Shown here: one piece after another, positions 52,442 through 61,068 of the stretch
Position numbering within the stretch: the first letter of the stretch is position 1
Layout of the letters: each line of letters begins with the position of its first letter
Source: Croceibacterium ferulae
GTDB lineage: Bacteria > Pseudomonadota > Alphaproteobacteria > Sphingomonadales > Sphingomonadaceae
Assembly (NCBI RefSeq): GCF_003660445.1
Contig: NZ_QZVQ01000006.1
Coordinates: 186,001-250,000 of the forward strand
Reading direction: 5' to 3'
DNA length: 64,000 bases
Position numbers and translations under genes: made by a program
The notes under the pieces: model-generated
What the model saw: the letters and a program-made list of their open reading frames with translations, nothing else
What the model was told of the DNA's origin: nothing
Databases searched by the model: none

Positions 52442-54172
52442 TTAACTTGGCGCTGGTGGTAGCTGCAGTCCATTATAGCGGCATCCGTGCATAGCTGGGT
52501 AAGTGTCCGCGATCGGGATCTCGCCGATGTAACGCTGGTCGAGCCCGAGCTTCGCATGGCCAACCACCTCGTGGATGTAGTTCGGGTTTAAGCCATACTC
52601 AATCCGCGTCAGGAGCGTCTTGAACGCACCTCTGAACCCGTGGAAGGTGACCTCTTGACGGGCACCAGAGACTAGAATTGCCCCTAGCTGCTGACGCACG
52701 ACAGTGCGATTGAACGACCGGATGATCCGTCCGTTTGACCAAGCCGTCGCGTTTGCATCCACCTTACCGGCCGGAGGCTCCCAGTCCGCGAAGAGTCGAT
52801 CGTGACCGGCGGTTGCCTGTCGCTCGACAAAGTCACCAAACCCATGTTCGAGTAGCACATCGAGGATTGGCACGCGGCGCGTGTAGGAGCCCTTCGTCGT
52901 CCGGTAGACGTTATCCCGGATCACGATATGAGGATGCTGGTGATCGAGCCGGATCTCAGCGATGCGAAGGCCGCCAAGCTCTCCCGCCCGACATCCGGTG
53001 TGCATTGCTAGAACGGGTGCCCAATAGTGCGCTCCCGATAAGCGGTGACTCCCAGCTTCATGTATTTTGGACTGGCTCTCGCATCCGGTGAACCAAGGAT
53101 GCTGGAGAATCAGCGTCAGCTCGTGAACGTCGAAGCCCCGCTTCGCTGGCATCACAGCTGCCGAGACCGGCTTTGTGAATTTGGTCGCGTCTATGTTGGC
53201 CGCGGGATTGGGGCCTGGAACCCTATCGGTCTGGATCGCTAGGTTGATTGCAGCACGCAGGAGACCGATCTTCTTCTTCAGCGTTTCTGGCGAGATCGGA
53301 CGAGCTACACTGTCGCTGGCCTTGCCGCCCACGGTTCGAGCGCCTTCCGCTCGGCAGAACGCGATAAAATCCTGCCGTGTGAGCTCGTCGAGCGGCATGT
53401 CACCGATGATGGCGACGAAGGACGCAAGGGCGCCGTTTGCTTCTCTTATGGTGCGCTCCGCCCGCAGTTGGCCGGTGTAGTCTGCCACTACGTCAGACAA
53501 ACGCGGTGCAGTCGAGGTCCTGATGCGCGGCCTGTTTGGCAGGGCGCGTCGCTTCCCAGACAGGATGTCGTCGACGTCGTTGTGGCCCGCCAGCAGCCCG
53601 TCCCGGACCGCTCTTACAACGAATGCGCGCACTGGTGACCCAGGTGGCGCATCCAGTCTCTCTTGTCGGATCAAAGCCGCTGCACTGTGTTCGACATCCG
53701 GCAGGCGTGGGTCGTCAGAGGCTTTTCGGTCGCGCAGAATGGCGCCCATCTCTTGAGCGTCGAAGTCTCGACGTTGCAAAGCGTCCTCAAGCTCCTCGGC
53801 GTGGACGCCTCCGAGCTCCGCCAGAGTCATCCTCTGTTCCCAAGGCCGGACGATCGTGTCGCGCATGAAAGCGGTTATTTTAGTGAGCACGGCGGGCGTA
53901 ACGGGGCGCGTCGCATCGTCCTGCTCTTGGGTGATGAGCGGTGCCACCCCAAGGGCGCTCGCAACCAGCAGCTCGAATCGATTGTGCGCTTCCTCGCTCG
54001 ACCTCATGGCGACTGCCTGGCTCCTGGTGTCGAGCGATGTTCTGAACAACCTCCGACCGCCAAACTGTCGTTGCCACTCATCCGGCCTATCGATGACCGC
54101 CTGCGGCACGCGACGCTCGTAATAGTAGACGCCATTGTCTCTACGCCGGATATAGCGCACGTGATTCGCCAA
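52442..54172 (-). CDS. int: tyrosine recombinase (integrase)
   Basis: The 576-residue integrase has the tyrosine-recombinase residues in its last third: Arg in HTGCRAGELGGLRI, His-x-x-Arg in FHGFRGAFKTLL, His in VVGHAKLG and Tyr in LDQRYIGE. The N-terminus (MANHVRYIRRRDNGVYYYERR) resembles the DUF6538-type arm-binding domain. The start is TTG 54172, backed by a strong AAGGAGGGG five bases upstream. It lies next to the right att repeat and reads into the element, as integrases of tRNA islands do. Confidence 0.95.
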   Translation of the reverse strand: MANHVRYIRRRDNGVYYYERRVPQAVIDRPDEWQRQFGGRRLFRTSLDTRSQAVAMRSSEEAHNRFELLVASALGVAPLITQEQDDATRPVTPAVLTKITAFMRDTIVRPWEQRMTLAELGGVHAEELEDALQRRDFDAQEMGAILRDRKASDDPRLPDVEHSAAALIRQERLDAPPGSPVRAFVVRAVRDGLLAGHNDVDDILSGKRRALPNRPRIRTSTAPRLSDVVADYTGQLRAERTIREANGALASFVAIIGDMPLDELTRQDFIAFCRAEGARTVGGKASDSVARPISPETLKKKIGLLRAAINLAIQTDRVPGPNPAANIDATKFTKPVSAAVMPAKRGFDVHELTLILQHPWFTGCESQSKIHEAGSHRLSGAHYWAPVLAMHTGCRAGELGGLRIAEIRLDHQHPHIVIRDNVYRTTKGSYTRRVPILDVLLEHGFGDFVERQATAGHDRLFADWEPPAGKVDANATAWSNGRIIRSFNRTVVRQQLGAILVSGARQEVTFHGFRGAFKTLLTRIEYGLNPNYIHEVVGHAKLGLDQRYIGEIPIADTYPAMHGCRYNGLQLPPAPS

Positions 54173-54183
54173 CAGTCCCCTCC

Positions 54184-54216
54184 TTGTCTCACAGCAATGT
54201 CTCGCACTGCGAGACA
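54184..54216. promoter_or_regulatory. palindrome upstream of integrase
   Basis: TGTCTCGCACTGCGAGACA (54198-54216) is a perfect 8-bp inverted repeat with a 3-base spacer, 26 bases upstream of the integrase start. TTGTCTCACAG (54184-54194) lies beside it and overlaps the ribosome-site approach. It is a plausible operator for the integrase gene or an arm site. Confidence 0.55.
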
Positions 54217-54273
54217 GAAAGCAGCCACATCTCGGTAGCTTACCGTATTTTTCCCGTCAAATGACGGCGGTGA

Positions 54274-54295
54274 CGAACCCAGCAGGGCTCACCAT
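54274..54295 (+). repeat. attR: right 22-bp direct repeat
   Basis: This is identical over 22 bp to 45343-45364. It restores only the 3' half of the T-arm and the acceptor end, so it is not a second tRNA gene. The chromosomal sequence resumes here and the helicase gene begins 19 bases later. Confidence 0.93.
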
Positions 54296-54313
54296 TCCGG
54301 ATATGGAGGGCGC

Positions 54314-55747
54314 GTGGCAGCCATGACGCCCACCGACGAACAGCAAGCCATTCTGGACCGGGCGCCCACCGGCACGATCAAGGTGCTGGCCGGCGCCGGC
54401 TGCGGCAAGACATCGACTCTGGTGCGCTATGCGGAGCGATGGCCGGGCAAGGGGCTGTATCTCGCCTTCAACAGCGCCATTGCGCGCGAAGCCGGGGCGA
54501 AGTTCCCCCGCAACATCGAGGCACGCACCGCCCATTCCTTCGCCTTTCGCCAATTGGGTCTGGGCGGGCGCAGGCCGGAGCTGGCGAACCGATACCTGGA
54601 CAAGCACCTGGACGCGTTCGACCCGCTGATCCGCGCCGTGCCGGGCGTGCCGCCGGCCAAGCTGCGCGGCCTGATCCTGGGCACCATCGAGCGGTTCCTG
54701 ATCGACGAGGGCACCCGGATCAAACACCGGCATTGCGAACTGACGGACAAGGCGCAGAACCGCGCCGTGCGCGAGATTGCGGGGGCGATCGCGCTGAAAT
54801 TGCTGAATTTTGCCAGGCACGACCTGCCGATCACCCACGACACCTATCTGAAACGGTTCGAGATGAAGCACCGGATCGAAGGCTTCGACTACCTGCTGCT
54901 GGACGAAGCGCAGGACCTGAACCCGGTGCTGATCTCCATCGCCCGCAAGGCCGGCATCCCGACGATCGTGGTCGGCGATCCGTACCAGTCGATCTACCGC
55001 TTCCGCGGCGCGGTGGATGCGATGAATGCCTTCGAGGCGGACGAGCTGACACTGACGCAGAGTTGGCGCTTCGGGCAGGAGATCGCGCAGGTCGCCAACC
55101 GCATCCTGCGGCACAGTTCCAGGCCGCCGCGCCACCGGCTGACGGGCAATCCGGCGATCACGAGCACCATCACGCGCTATGGCGGCCGGGTGGCGATGCA
55201 GCCGGGCACCGCGATCCTGGCGCGCACCAATGCGCGCCTGTTCCAGAGCCTCGCCTCCATCGACCGGCCGTTCCATCTGGTGGGCGGCATTCGTGACCTG
55301 CACCGGCAGCTGACATCGGCGCATGCGCTGTCGCAAGGGCAGCGCTTCAAGGTCACGGACGAGTCGATCGGCCGGTTCGGCAGCTGGCGGAACCTGGAAT
55401 ATGCCGCCGACCACGGCGATGGGGAAATGCGCCGGGTGCGCGACATCGTCGACCAGCATGGCCACCGATTGCCCGGCCTGCTCGACCGACTGGACGGGCT
55501 GCATCGCGATGCCGAGAGCGACGCCCAGATCGTCGTCTCCACCGCGCACAAGGCCAAGGGCCGCGAATGGGACAATGTGATCGTGCTGGACGATTTCGAC
55601 CCGCCGGCGGATCTTGCGGCCCGGCGGCGGGGCGATGCGAAGAAGACGGTCGATACCGACCAGCAGATCAACCTGCTCTATGTCGCCTGTACCCGTGCGC
55701 GGCGGCGCCTGTACCTGGCGCCACCGCTGCATGATGCGCTGGCCTGA
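54314..55747 (+). CDS. UvrD/Rep-type superfamily 1 helicase (FBH1-like)
   Basis: The 477-residue protein has the SF1A helicase motifs: Walker A in IKVLAGAGCGKTSTLV, Walker B in LLLDEAQDLNPVL, motif III VVGDPYQSIYRFRGA, and late motifs STAHKAKGREWDNVIVLDDF and LLYVACTRARRRLYLAP. It is shorter than full UvrD and close to the FBH1-type. It unwinds DNA in repair or recombination. Two starts are possible, GTG 54314 and ATG 54323, both after GGAGGG. It lies directly right of attR, so before integration it would have lain immediately downstream of tRNA-Lys. Confidence 0.88.
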   Translation: MAAMTPTDEQQAILDRAPTGTIKVLAGAGCGKTSTLVRYAERWPGKGLYLAFNSAIAREAGAKFPRNIEARTAHSFAFRQLGLGGRRPELANRYLDKHLDAFDPLIRAVPGVPPAKLRGLILGTIERFLIDEGTRIKHRHCELTDKAQNRAVREIAGAIALKLLNFARHDLPITHDTYLKRFEMKHRIEGFDYLLLDEAQDLNPVLISIARKAGIPTIVVGDPYQSIYRFRGAVDAMNAFEADELTLTQSWRFGQEIAQVANRILRHSSRPPRHRLTGNPAITSTITRYGGRVAMQPGTAILARTNARLFQSLASIDRPFHLVGGIRDLHRQLTSAHALSQGQRFKVTDESIGRFGSWRNLEYAADHGDGEMRRVRDIVDQHGHRLPGLLDRLDGLHRDAESDAQIVVSTAHKAKGREWDNVIVLDDFDPPADLAARRRGDAKKTVDTDQQINLLYVACTRARRRLYLAPPLHDALA

Positions 55748-55750
55748 GGC

Positions 55751-57052
55751 TTACTTCCGCCAATCCTCATAGGCGTCCAGCGCGCGCTGCGGCTGCGTGA
55801 CCCACCAGCTATAGCCGTTGCGGCGCCCTTCGGAGATGTTGTTAACATCATCGTGAATGGTGCGGTCCTTGTCGCCGAAGATCGGCTGGCCCGTCACGAT
55901 GTCGTAATTGCGTGACCACAGCGGCCCGGCGCCTTCGCGCGGGAACAGCTTGCGCCCTTCATTGCCCACGCGCTCCCACGCATAGCCCCGCACCGCGGCG
56001 GATTTCAGCCAGGCGATACCTCCTTCGATCGCCGCGCGGATCTCCGGGGTGGGGTCGGGCCGGCTCATCAGGAATTCCAGGATGTCCGTCGTTTCGCCAC
56101 TCGCGATGGAGCGCGGCTCGTAATTGCGGGCGGAGATCGGCTCCAGCGTCAGCGGATCGACCTGCTGCGGCCAGCCCAGCAGTGCGCCATCACGGCGCAC
56201 CTGCGCCGCCAGAATCAGGTCGATCCCCTTCTGAACGGCGATGCCAGCCTGCTGGCGCAGGCGCTGCGGCACGAAGTCATACTGGTCCTGCTGCGCCACT
56301 TCGCCCAGCAGCGACGCCGCCTTGGCGACCGCATTGTCGTTGAAGGTGATGCCGTCGTGGAAGCCGCCTTCCAGCGGCCAGTTCTGCGGCCAGCCCCCAT
56401 TGGGATATTGCGCCGCCAGCAAATATTCGACCCCGCGCACGAAGCTGGCGCGATAGACGTCGCCGTCTGCCCGCGGCAGCGCGGCGGCGACGTGCTGGAG
56501 GAAGCGCATTTCCGTGGTGGTGGCATCATTGTCGAGCGAGCCGACAAAGGTCCAGAAGCGGTCCGTCGGCGCATCGAAATTGGCCGGATCCTGCGCCATC
56601 GTCTCCGCATCATTGGCGTAGCGCTGCCCGGGCAGGCGCGGCGGGCCGGTGCGGTCCTGGTTCTTGCTCCACCCGCCGGCAGGGGTCTGGAAGCTGACGA
56701 TCGTGTCGGCGATGGCCCGCGCCTCGGCCGAGCGGTACCAGCGCGCAGGCTGGTCCAGCGGCATGGTCTTGCTGCCGCCGCCTGCGGCCACCGGCGGGGG
56801 CGGCGGGGTCTGGCCCGGGGCCAGCTCGGCAGGGAGCGACTGCCGGTCGATCTCCATCTGCAGGCGCGATCGCAGCAGATAGGCGCGCCAGACGGCCTGC
56901 TGGTCATCGGGCAGGGTGCTGATCCGCGCTTCCGTCAGCGGCAGGGCCGGCTGGTTGATGGCGATGACCTCCGCATGCGCCACCCCGCCCGTCAGGGCGG
57001 AGGCGGCGAGGCAAAGGGCGATCAAGGGGCTTTTCTTCAAGGCTCTCTCCAC
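55751..57052 (-). CDS. pectate lyase, PL10 family
   Basis: The 433-residue protein has a signal peptide (ending GGVAHA) and a Pro-rich linker near residue 85. The PL10 toroid domain follows: QTPAGGWSKNQDRTG, YANDAETMAQDP, NGGWPQNWPLEGGFHDGITF, NDNAVAKAASLL and ARNYEPRSIASGET. It cleaves polygalacturonate by beta-elimination, probably in the periplasm or outside the cell. It is divergent from the glycosidase gene and converges with the helicase gene, three bases apart. Confidence 0.92.
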   Translation of the reverse strand: MERALKKSPLIALCLAASALTGGVAHAEVIAINQPALPLTEARISTLPDDQQAVWRAYLLRSRLQMEIDRQSLPAELAPGQTPPPPPVAAGGGSKTMPLDQPARWYRSAEARAIADTIVSFQTPAGGWSKNQDRTGPPRLPGQRYANDAETMAQDPANFDAPTDRFWTFVGSLDNDATTTEMRFLQHVAAALPRADGDVYRASFVRGVEYLLAAQYPNGGWPQNWPLEGGFHDGITFNDNAVAKAASLLGEVAQQDQYDFVPQRLRQQAGIAVQKGIDLILAAQVRRDGALLGWPQQVDPLTLEPISARNYEPRSIASGETTDILEFLMSRPDPTPEIRAAIEGGIAWLKSAAVRGYAWERVGNEGRKLFPREGAGPLWSRNYDIVTGQPIFGDKDRTIHDDVNNISEGRRNGYSWWVTQPQRALDAYEDWRK

Positions 57053-57127
57053 ATGGCAGTCCGGCGAGCGAGCGGTTCCCCCGCTACTTGTCTGATCGGA
57101 TCCGGATGGTTCGGACCCGAAACAAGA

Positions 57128-57162
57128 CCACCGGTGTCAATCAGGGTCTTACATGTCATATA
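57128..57162. promoter_or_regulatory. operator-like motif pair, divergent pectin promoter region
   Basis: CCACCGGTGTCA (57128-57139) and ATGTCATATA (57153-57162) lie between the divergent PL10 and glycosidase genes. Both recur at 60997-61008 and 60903-60912/61011-61020. The first resembles half of a CG-centred LacI-type palindrome; the second is like a GntR half site. Confidence 0.55.
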
Positions 57163-57229
57163 ACTTGATGCAATAGTGCGTGCTGTATTCAGGATGCGGC
57201 AAGCGACCGTGCACGAACAAGGGAACAGG

Positions 57230-59506
57230 ATGCCGGCAAGACAAGCGATCTCCCGTCCGCTGTGGCGCAGTATGGTGAAGCTGACGGTGTGGGCCGCGCT
57301 GGTGTTGGCCGTGCCCGCCGATGCGCAGCCGATCGACCGGCAGGCGCTGGTCCAGCGGCATGATGTGACCCTGACGGAGGTCGATCCGCACGCGCCGGTG
57401 ATGCTGGGCAATGGCGAGCTGGGTTTCACCGCCGACATCACCGGGCTGCAGACCTTTCCGGAGCTTTATTCGGAGATCGCCCCCCTGTTGACCATGGCGC
57501 AATGGGGCTGGCACAGCTTTCCCGAAGGCGCGGCAGAGGAAGCCGCCGGGCTGGTGCAGGTGCCCGTGCCGGGCCGGGGCGAGCAGCCCTACGCCTGGAT
57601 GCGCAGCTGGGCCGATGCGGAAAGCAATCCGGCGCTGAACTGGCTGCGCGCCAATCCCCACCGGATCGCTCTGGGTCGCATTGCCATGGTGGTGGACGGT
57701 GCCGCGCCGGACTTCGCGCAGGTCAGCGGCACGCACCAGCATCTGGACCTGTGGACCGGCACGCTGACCAGCCGCTTCGCCTACGCCGGGCAGCCGGTGA
57801 CGGTGGTAACCCGCGTGCTGCCCGGCCGCGATGCGATCGCGGTGGAGGTGACGTCCCCGCTGGTGCAGGCCGGGCGTCTGGCCCTGTCCGTGCGCTATCC
57901 GGGCGTCGACCCGCAGATCAATCCCGATCCGGCCAGCTGGAATGGTGGCGGCACGACAGAAATCGTGGCGCAGACGCCACGGCGCGTGCACCTGCGGCGC
58001 GACATCGACGCCACGCGCTACTGGTCCGTCGTGGAGAGCGACGGTATGCTGACGATGGCTGGCGATGCAGGCGTGCTGGCCACCGGCGAGGGCGCAGCGC
58101 TGCATCTGCAGGTCGGCTTTGACCGGACGGCCGAGGCACGCCCCCTGCCGCCATTCGCGCAAGGCGCCGAAGCGGTCGCCGGGCATTGGCGCAGCTTCTG
58201 GACGGAAGGCGGTGCGGTGGACTTCACCGGCAGCACCGATCCACGCGCCGCGGAGCTGGAGCGGCGAGTGGTGCTGTCGCAATATCTGTCCGCCATCAAC
58301 GGCGCCGGCACGCTGCCGCCGCAGGAAGAGGGGCTGTTCTCCAACAGCTGGTTCGGCAAGTTCCACCTGGAGATGCACCCGTGGCACGCCGCGTGGCAGG
58401 CGCTGTGGGGCCATCCCGACCTGCTGGAGCGCAGCCTGCCCTGGTATGTGGCGCATCTGCCCAACGCGCGGGAGGAAGCCGCGCGGCACGGGGTAGAGGG
58501 TGCCTGGTGGCCCAAGATGGTCGGCCCGGAAGGACGCAACAGCCCCAGCCTGGTGTCTCCCTTCCTCATGTGGCAGCAGCCGCACCCGATCCTGCTGGCC
58601 GAACTGGTGCGCCGCGCGCGGTCCGGTTCCGGCGAGGAGGCGGGGGTGCTGCAACATTATGGCGAGCTGGTGGAGGCGAGTGCTAACCTGCTGGCATCCT
58701 GGCCGCTGGAGCAGAACGGACGGCTGAACCTCGGGCCGCCGCTGATCCCCGCGCAGGAGAACTATGACCCGCTGACCACAGTCAACCCGACCTTCGAGCT
58801 GGCCTATTTCCGCTGGGCACTGAACGTGGCGCAGCAATGGCGGGAACGGCAGGGGCTGGCGCCCAAGCCGGCCTGGGCCGATGCGTTGCGCAAGCTGGCC
58901 CCGCTGCCGATGGCTGACGGGCGCTATCTGCCCGCGGAGAGCGAGCCCGATTTCTGGGAAGTCGCCGCCTCGGCAGCGTGCAGCGGCGCGGCCGATGCTG
59001 CCCAATGCAAGAACCGCGATCACCCGTCCTTCCTGATGGCCTATGGCTTCATTCCGGGCGAGGAAGTCGACCCGCAGGCGATGGGGCGCACCCTGTCGGC
59101 CGTCAGCGAACATTGGGATCTGCGCCAGACCTGGGGCTGGGACTTCCCGATGCTGGCCATGGCCGCCGCCCGGCTCGGCCGGCCGGGGGAGGCGATCGAC
59201 TGGCTGTTCGCGGACCGCAAGAACAACCAGTGGGGCGTGACCGGCATGACGCCGCGTGTGCATCTGGATGCCCATGCGGAAGACCTCGTGCCCGTCTCCG
59301 GCGGCGCCGGCGGCGTGGCGATGGCGGAGAACCCGGACGGCGCGGGCTACCGCCGGGCGGCGGAAACCTATTTTCCGTCCAACGGCGCGCTGCTGTGGGC
59401 GGTCGGGATGATGGCAGCCGGATGGGACGGGTCGGAGGGGCGCGCCCCCGGCTTTCCCGAGGAGGGCTGGAACGTGCGGGTCGAAGGCATCGCCCCTGCA
59501 CCATGA
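57230..59506 (+). CDS. exported six-hairpin glycosidase-like protein
   Basis: The 758-residue protein has a signal peptide (hydrophobic VKLTVWAALVLAVPADAQ) and no named family that I can assign. The order of a beta-rich N-terminal domain and a long alpha-helical C-terminal part (FELAYFRWALNVAQQW, SNGALLWAVGMMAAGWDG) is that of the (alpha/alpha)6 barrel glycosidases such as GH65, GH95 and rhamnosidases. The early sequence DPHAPVMLGNGELGF is a hallmark of this fold. Placed between PL10 and PL22 in a pectin locus, it may cleave rhamnosyl or galacturonyl linkages. ATG 57230 has AAGGGAACAGG before it; a GTG at 57176 is possible. Confidence 0.7.
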   Translation: MPARQAISRPLWRSMVKLTVWAALVLAVPADAQPIDRQALVQRHDVTLTEVDPHAPVMLGNGELGFTADITGLQTFPELYSEIAPLLTMAQWGWHSFPEGAAEEAAGLVQVPVPGRGEQPYAWMRSWADAESNPALNWLRANPHRIALGRIAMVVDGAAPDFAQVSGTHQHLDLWTGTLTSRFAYAGQPVTVVTRVLPGRDAIAVEVTSPLVQAGRLALSVRYPGVDPQINPDPASWNGGGTTEIVAQTPRRVHLRRDIDATRYWSVVESDGMLTMAGDAGVLATGEGAALHLQVGFDRTAEARPLPPFAQGAEAVAGHWRSFWTEGGAVDFTGSTDPRAAELERRVVLSQYLSAINGAGTLPPQEEGLFSNSWFGKFHLEMHPWHAAWQALWGHPDLLERSLPWYVAHLPNAREEAARHGVEGAWWPKMVGPEGRNSPSLVSPFLMWQQPHPILLAELVRRARSGSGEEAGVLQHYGELVEASANLLASWPLEQNGRLNLGPPLIPAQENYDPLTTVNPTFELAYFRWALNVAQQWRERQGLAPKPAWADALRKLAPLPMADGRYLPAESEPDFWEVAASAACSGAADAAQCKNRDHPSFLMAYGFIPGEEVDPQAMGRTLSAVSEHWDLRQTWGWDFPMLAMAAARLGRPGEAIDWLFADRKNNQWGVTGMTPRVHLDAHAEDLVPVSGGAGGVAMAENPDGAGYRRAAETYFPSNGALLWAVGMMAAGWDGSEGRAPGFPEEGWNVRVEGIAPAP

Positions 59507-59517
59507 TGGAGAGTGAC

Positions 59518-60891
59518 ATGATTGACGGGCAGACACGCCGCGGCCTGCTGAAGGGCATCGCGGCTGGGACGGTGGCCGCCAGTGCCCTGCGGGCAAGCGC
59601 GGCAATGGCGCAGGCAGACGCATCCGCGCCGGCGTCGGTTTCCACCGGCCCGGCTCCGCGCGAATGGACCGACGCTACGACCGGCTACCGCGTCCGGCGG
59701 CTGAGCCCGGACGGAGGTGGCGGCAAGCTGTATTTCTACAAGAACAGCTTCACGCCCGCAGGCGACCTGATGGTGATGAGCACCCCGGACGGGATCTCCA
59801 CGGTCAACCCCGCCACGGGTGCGCTGCGGGTGCTGGTGGCCGACCCGCATGCCGACCTCATGTTCACCGCCCGCAGCAATCGCGACGTCTATTACAGCGT
59901 CAGCGATCCCGGCGAGGCGCAGCCGATGGATCGCCCGCGCACGATCTACGCCATCTCTGCCGACGGCGGGGACGCGCGGCGGATCGGGCGGATCGACAAC
60001 GGCCAGCTCAATGCTGCCAACGCGGACGACACGCTGCTGCTGGGCTTTGTCGCCTATGGCTCGCAGCCGCTGCAGCCCGGCGTGACCGATCCGCGCAACC
60101 GCCGGTTCGATCAGGCCGAATATGCGGCGGTGGGGCCGGACGGCAAGCCGCTCAACTTCGCGCGGGCCAAGGGCGTGCGCATGCTGGAACGCTGGGCTGC
60201 GCGCTATCCGATGGAGATCTTCACGCTCGATATCCGGACCGGCGAGCGGCGGGTGCTGCACAGCACGAATGAATGGATCGGCCACACGCAGTTCTCCCCG
60301 ACCGATCCGCAGCGGATCATCTTCTGCCATGAAGGGCCGTGGCACCGGGTCGACCGGATGTGGACGATGAAGACCGACGGCACCGACCTGCGACGTACGC
60401 ACGAGCGGACCATGAATTTCGAGATCTTCGGCCATGAATGGTTCGGGCCTGACGGGAAGGAGATCTTCTACGACCTGCAGACCCCGCGCGGGCAGGTGTT
60501 CTGGGTCGCCTCCGTCAATCTGGAGACGGGGCAGCGCATCTGGCGCCGGGTCGAACGCAACGATTGGGGCGTGCATTTCAACCAGTCGCCGGATGGCACC
60601 CTGTTCGCCAGCGATGGTGGCGACGCCGACATGGTCGCCCATGCGCCGGACGGCAAATGGCTGGCGCTGCTGCAGCCCGAGACGGTGCCCGATGCCGATC
60701 CGGAAAGCGACAAGGCGGAACTGATCACGGCACAGATCATGCGGCCTACCCGCCTGGTGGACATGCGCGCCCATGATTATCGGCTGGAGCCGAACCTCAC
60801 CTTCACGCCGGACGGCAAGTCCATCGTGTTCTGTTCGAACATGCACGGGCTCAACCACATCTATGTGGTCGACCTCGACAGCAAGGGCTGA
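59518..60891 (+). CDS. oligogalacturonate lyase, PL22 family, Tat-exported
   Basis: The 457-residue protein splits short oligogalacturonides into 4-deoxy-5-keto-hexuronate. The N-terminus has a twin-arginine signal (TRRGLLKGIAAG). The beta-propeller region has EWIGHTQFSPTDPQ and FCHEGPWHRVDRMWTM, with the metal-binding His residues, then EIFGHEWFGPDGKEIFYDLQ and NPDGTLF-like repeats. E. coli-type Ogl is cytoplasmic; this one is predicted exported. ATG 59518 is preferred over two earlier ATGs because GGAGAG lies six bases upstream and the Tat motif then sits correctly. It starts 11 bases after the glycosidase stop, so the two are one operon. Confidence 0.9.
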   Translation: MIDGQTRRGLLKGIAAGTVAASALRASAAMAQADASAPASVSTGPAPREWTDATTGYRVRRLSPDGGGGKLYFYKNSFTPAGDLMVMSTPDGISTVNPATGALRVLVADPHADLMFTARSNRDVYYSVSDPGEAQPMDRPRTIYAISADGGDARRIGRIDNGQLNAANADDTLLLGFVAYGSQPLQPGVTDPRNRRFDQAEYAAVGPDGKPLNFARAKGVRMLERWAARYPMEIFTLDIRTGERRVLHSTNEWIGHTQFSPTDPQRIIFCHEGPWHRVDRMWTMKTDGTDLRRTHERTMNFEIFGHEWFGPDGKEIFYDLQTPRGQVFWVASVNLETGQRIWRRVERNDWGVHFNQSPDGTLFASDGGDADMVAHAPDGKWLALLQPETVPDADPESDKAELITAQIMRPTRLVDMRAHDYRLEPNLTFTPDGKSIVFCSNMHGLNHIYVVDLDSKG

Positions 60892-61068
60892 CTCGCCGCG
60901 ACATGTCATACAGGCGGGCGCGGTTGGCTGATGACCTGCCCGCCACGTGCGACAAACCGTGGCGAAGCTGCGCGACAATCCGGTCAGCTCGGCTTGCCAC
61001 CGGTGTCATGTTGTCATACAGCTTCGGTCAGAACCAGCCCGACAGGCTGGCGGTCGGAGAAGTGATTT
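60892..61068. promoter_or_regulatory. promoter region of TonB-dependent receptor with repeated motifs
   Basis: This 177-base gap has no gene. It carries ATGTCATACA (60903-60912), CCACCGGTGTCA (60997-61008) and TTGTCATACA (61011-61020). The last two adjoin and end about 49 bases before the receptor ATG. The same two motifs occur together at 57128-57162. Confidence 0.6.

Larger units (their letters stand above)
45343..54295. mobile_element. tRNA-Lys-integrated element with integrase, resolvase and putative HUH Rep
   Basis: The element is bounded by two copies of a 22-bp repeat, one being the tRNA-Lys 3' end. It holds seven or eight genes: a putative HUH Rep, an unknown, a three-gene unknown cassette, a serine recombinase, an MFS transporter, and a tyrosine integrase beside the right end reading inwards. 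The middle genes are visibly richer in A and T than the flanking chromosome. No structural phage genes, conjugation genes or relaxase are visible. It could be a small integrative plasmid or satellite that replicates transiently. Confidence 0.9.

Noticed and set aside
45343-54295. CRISPR array or phage genome
   Set aside because: No regularly spaced repeats and no capsid, tail, portal, terminase or lysis genes are visible in the element.
54274-54295. Second tRNA-Lys fragment as a pseudogene
   Set aside because: Only the T-arm end, acceptor and CCA are present, exactly the 22 bases repeated at the left, which is the expected attR rather than a decayed tRNA.
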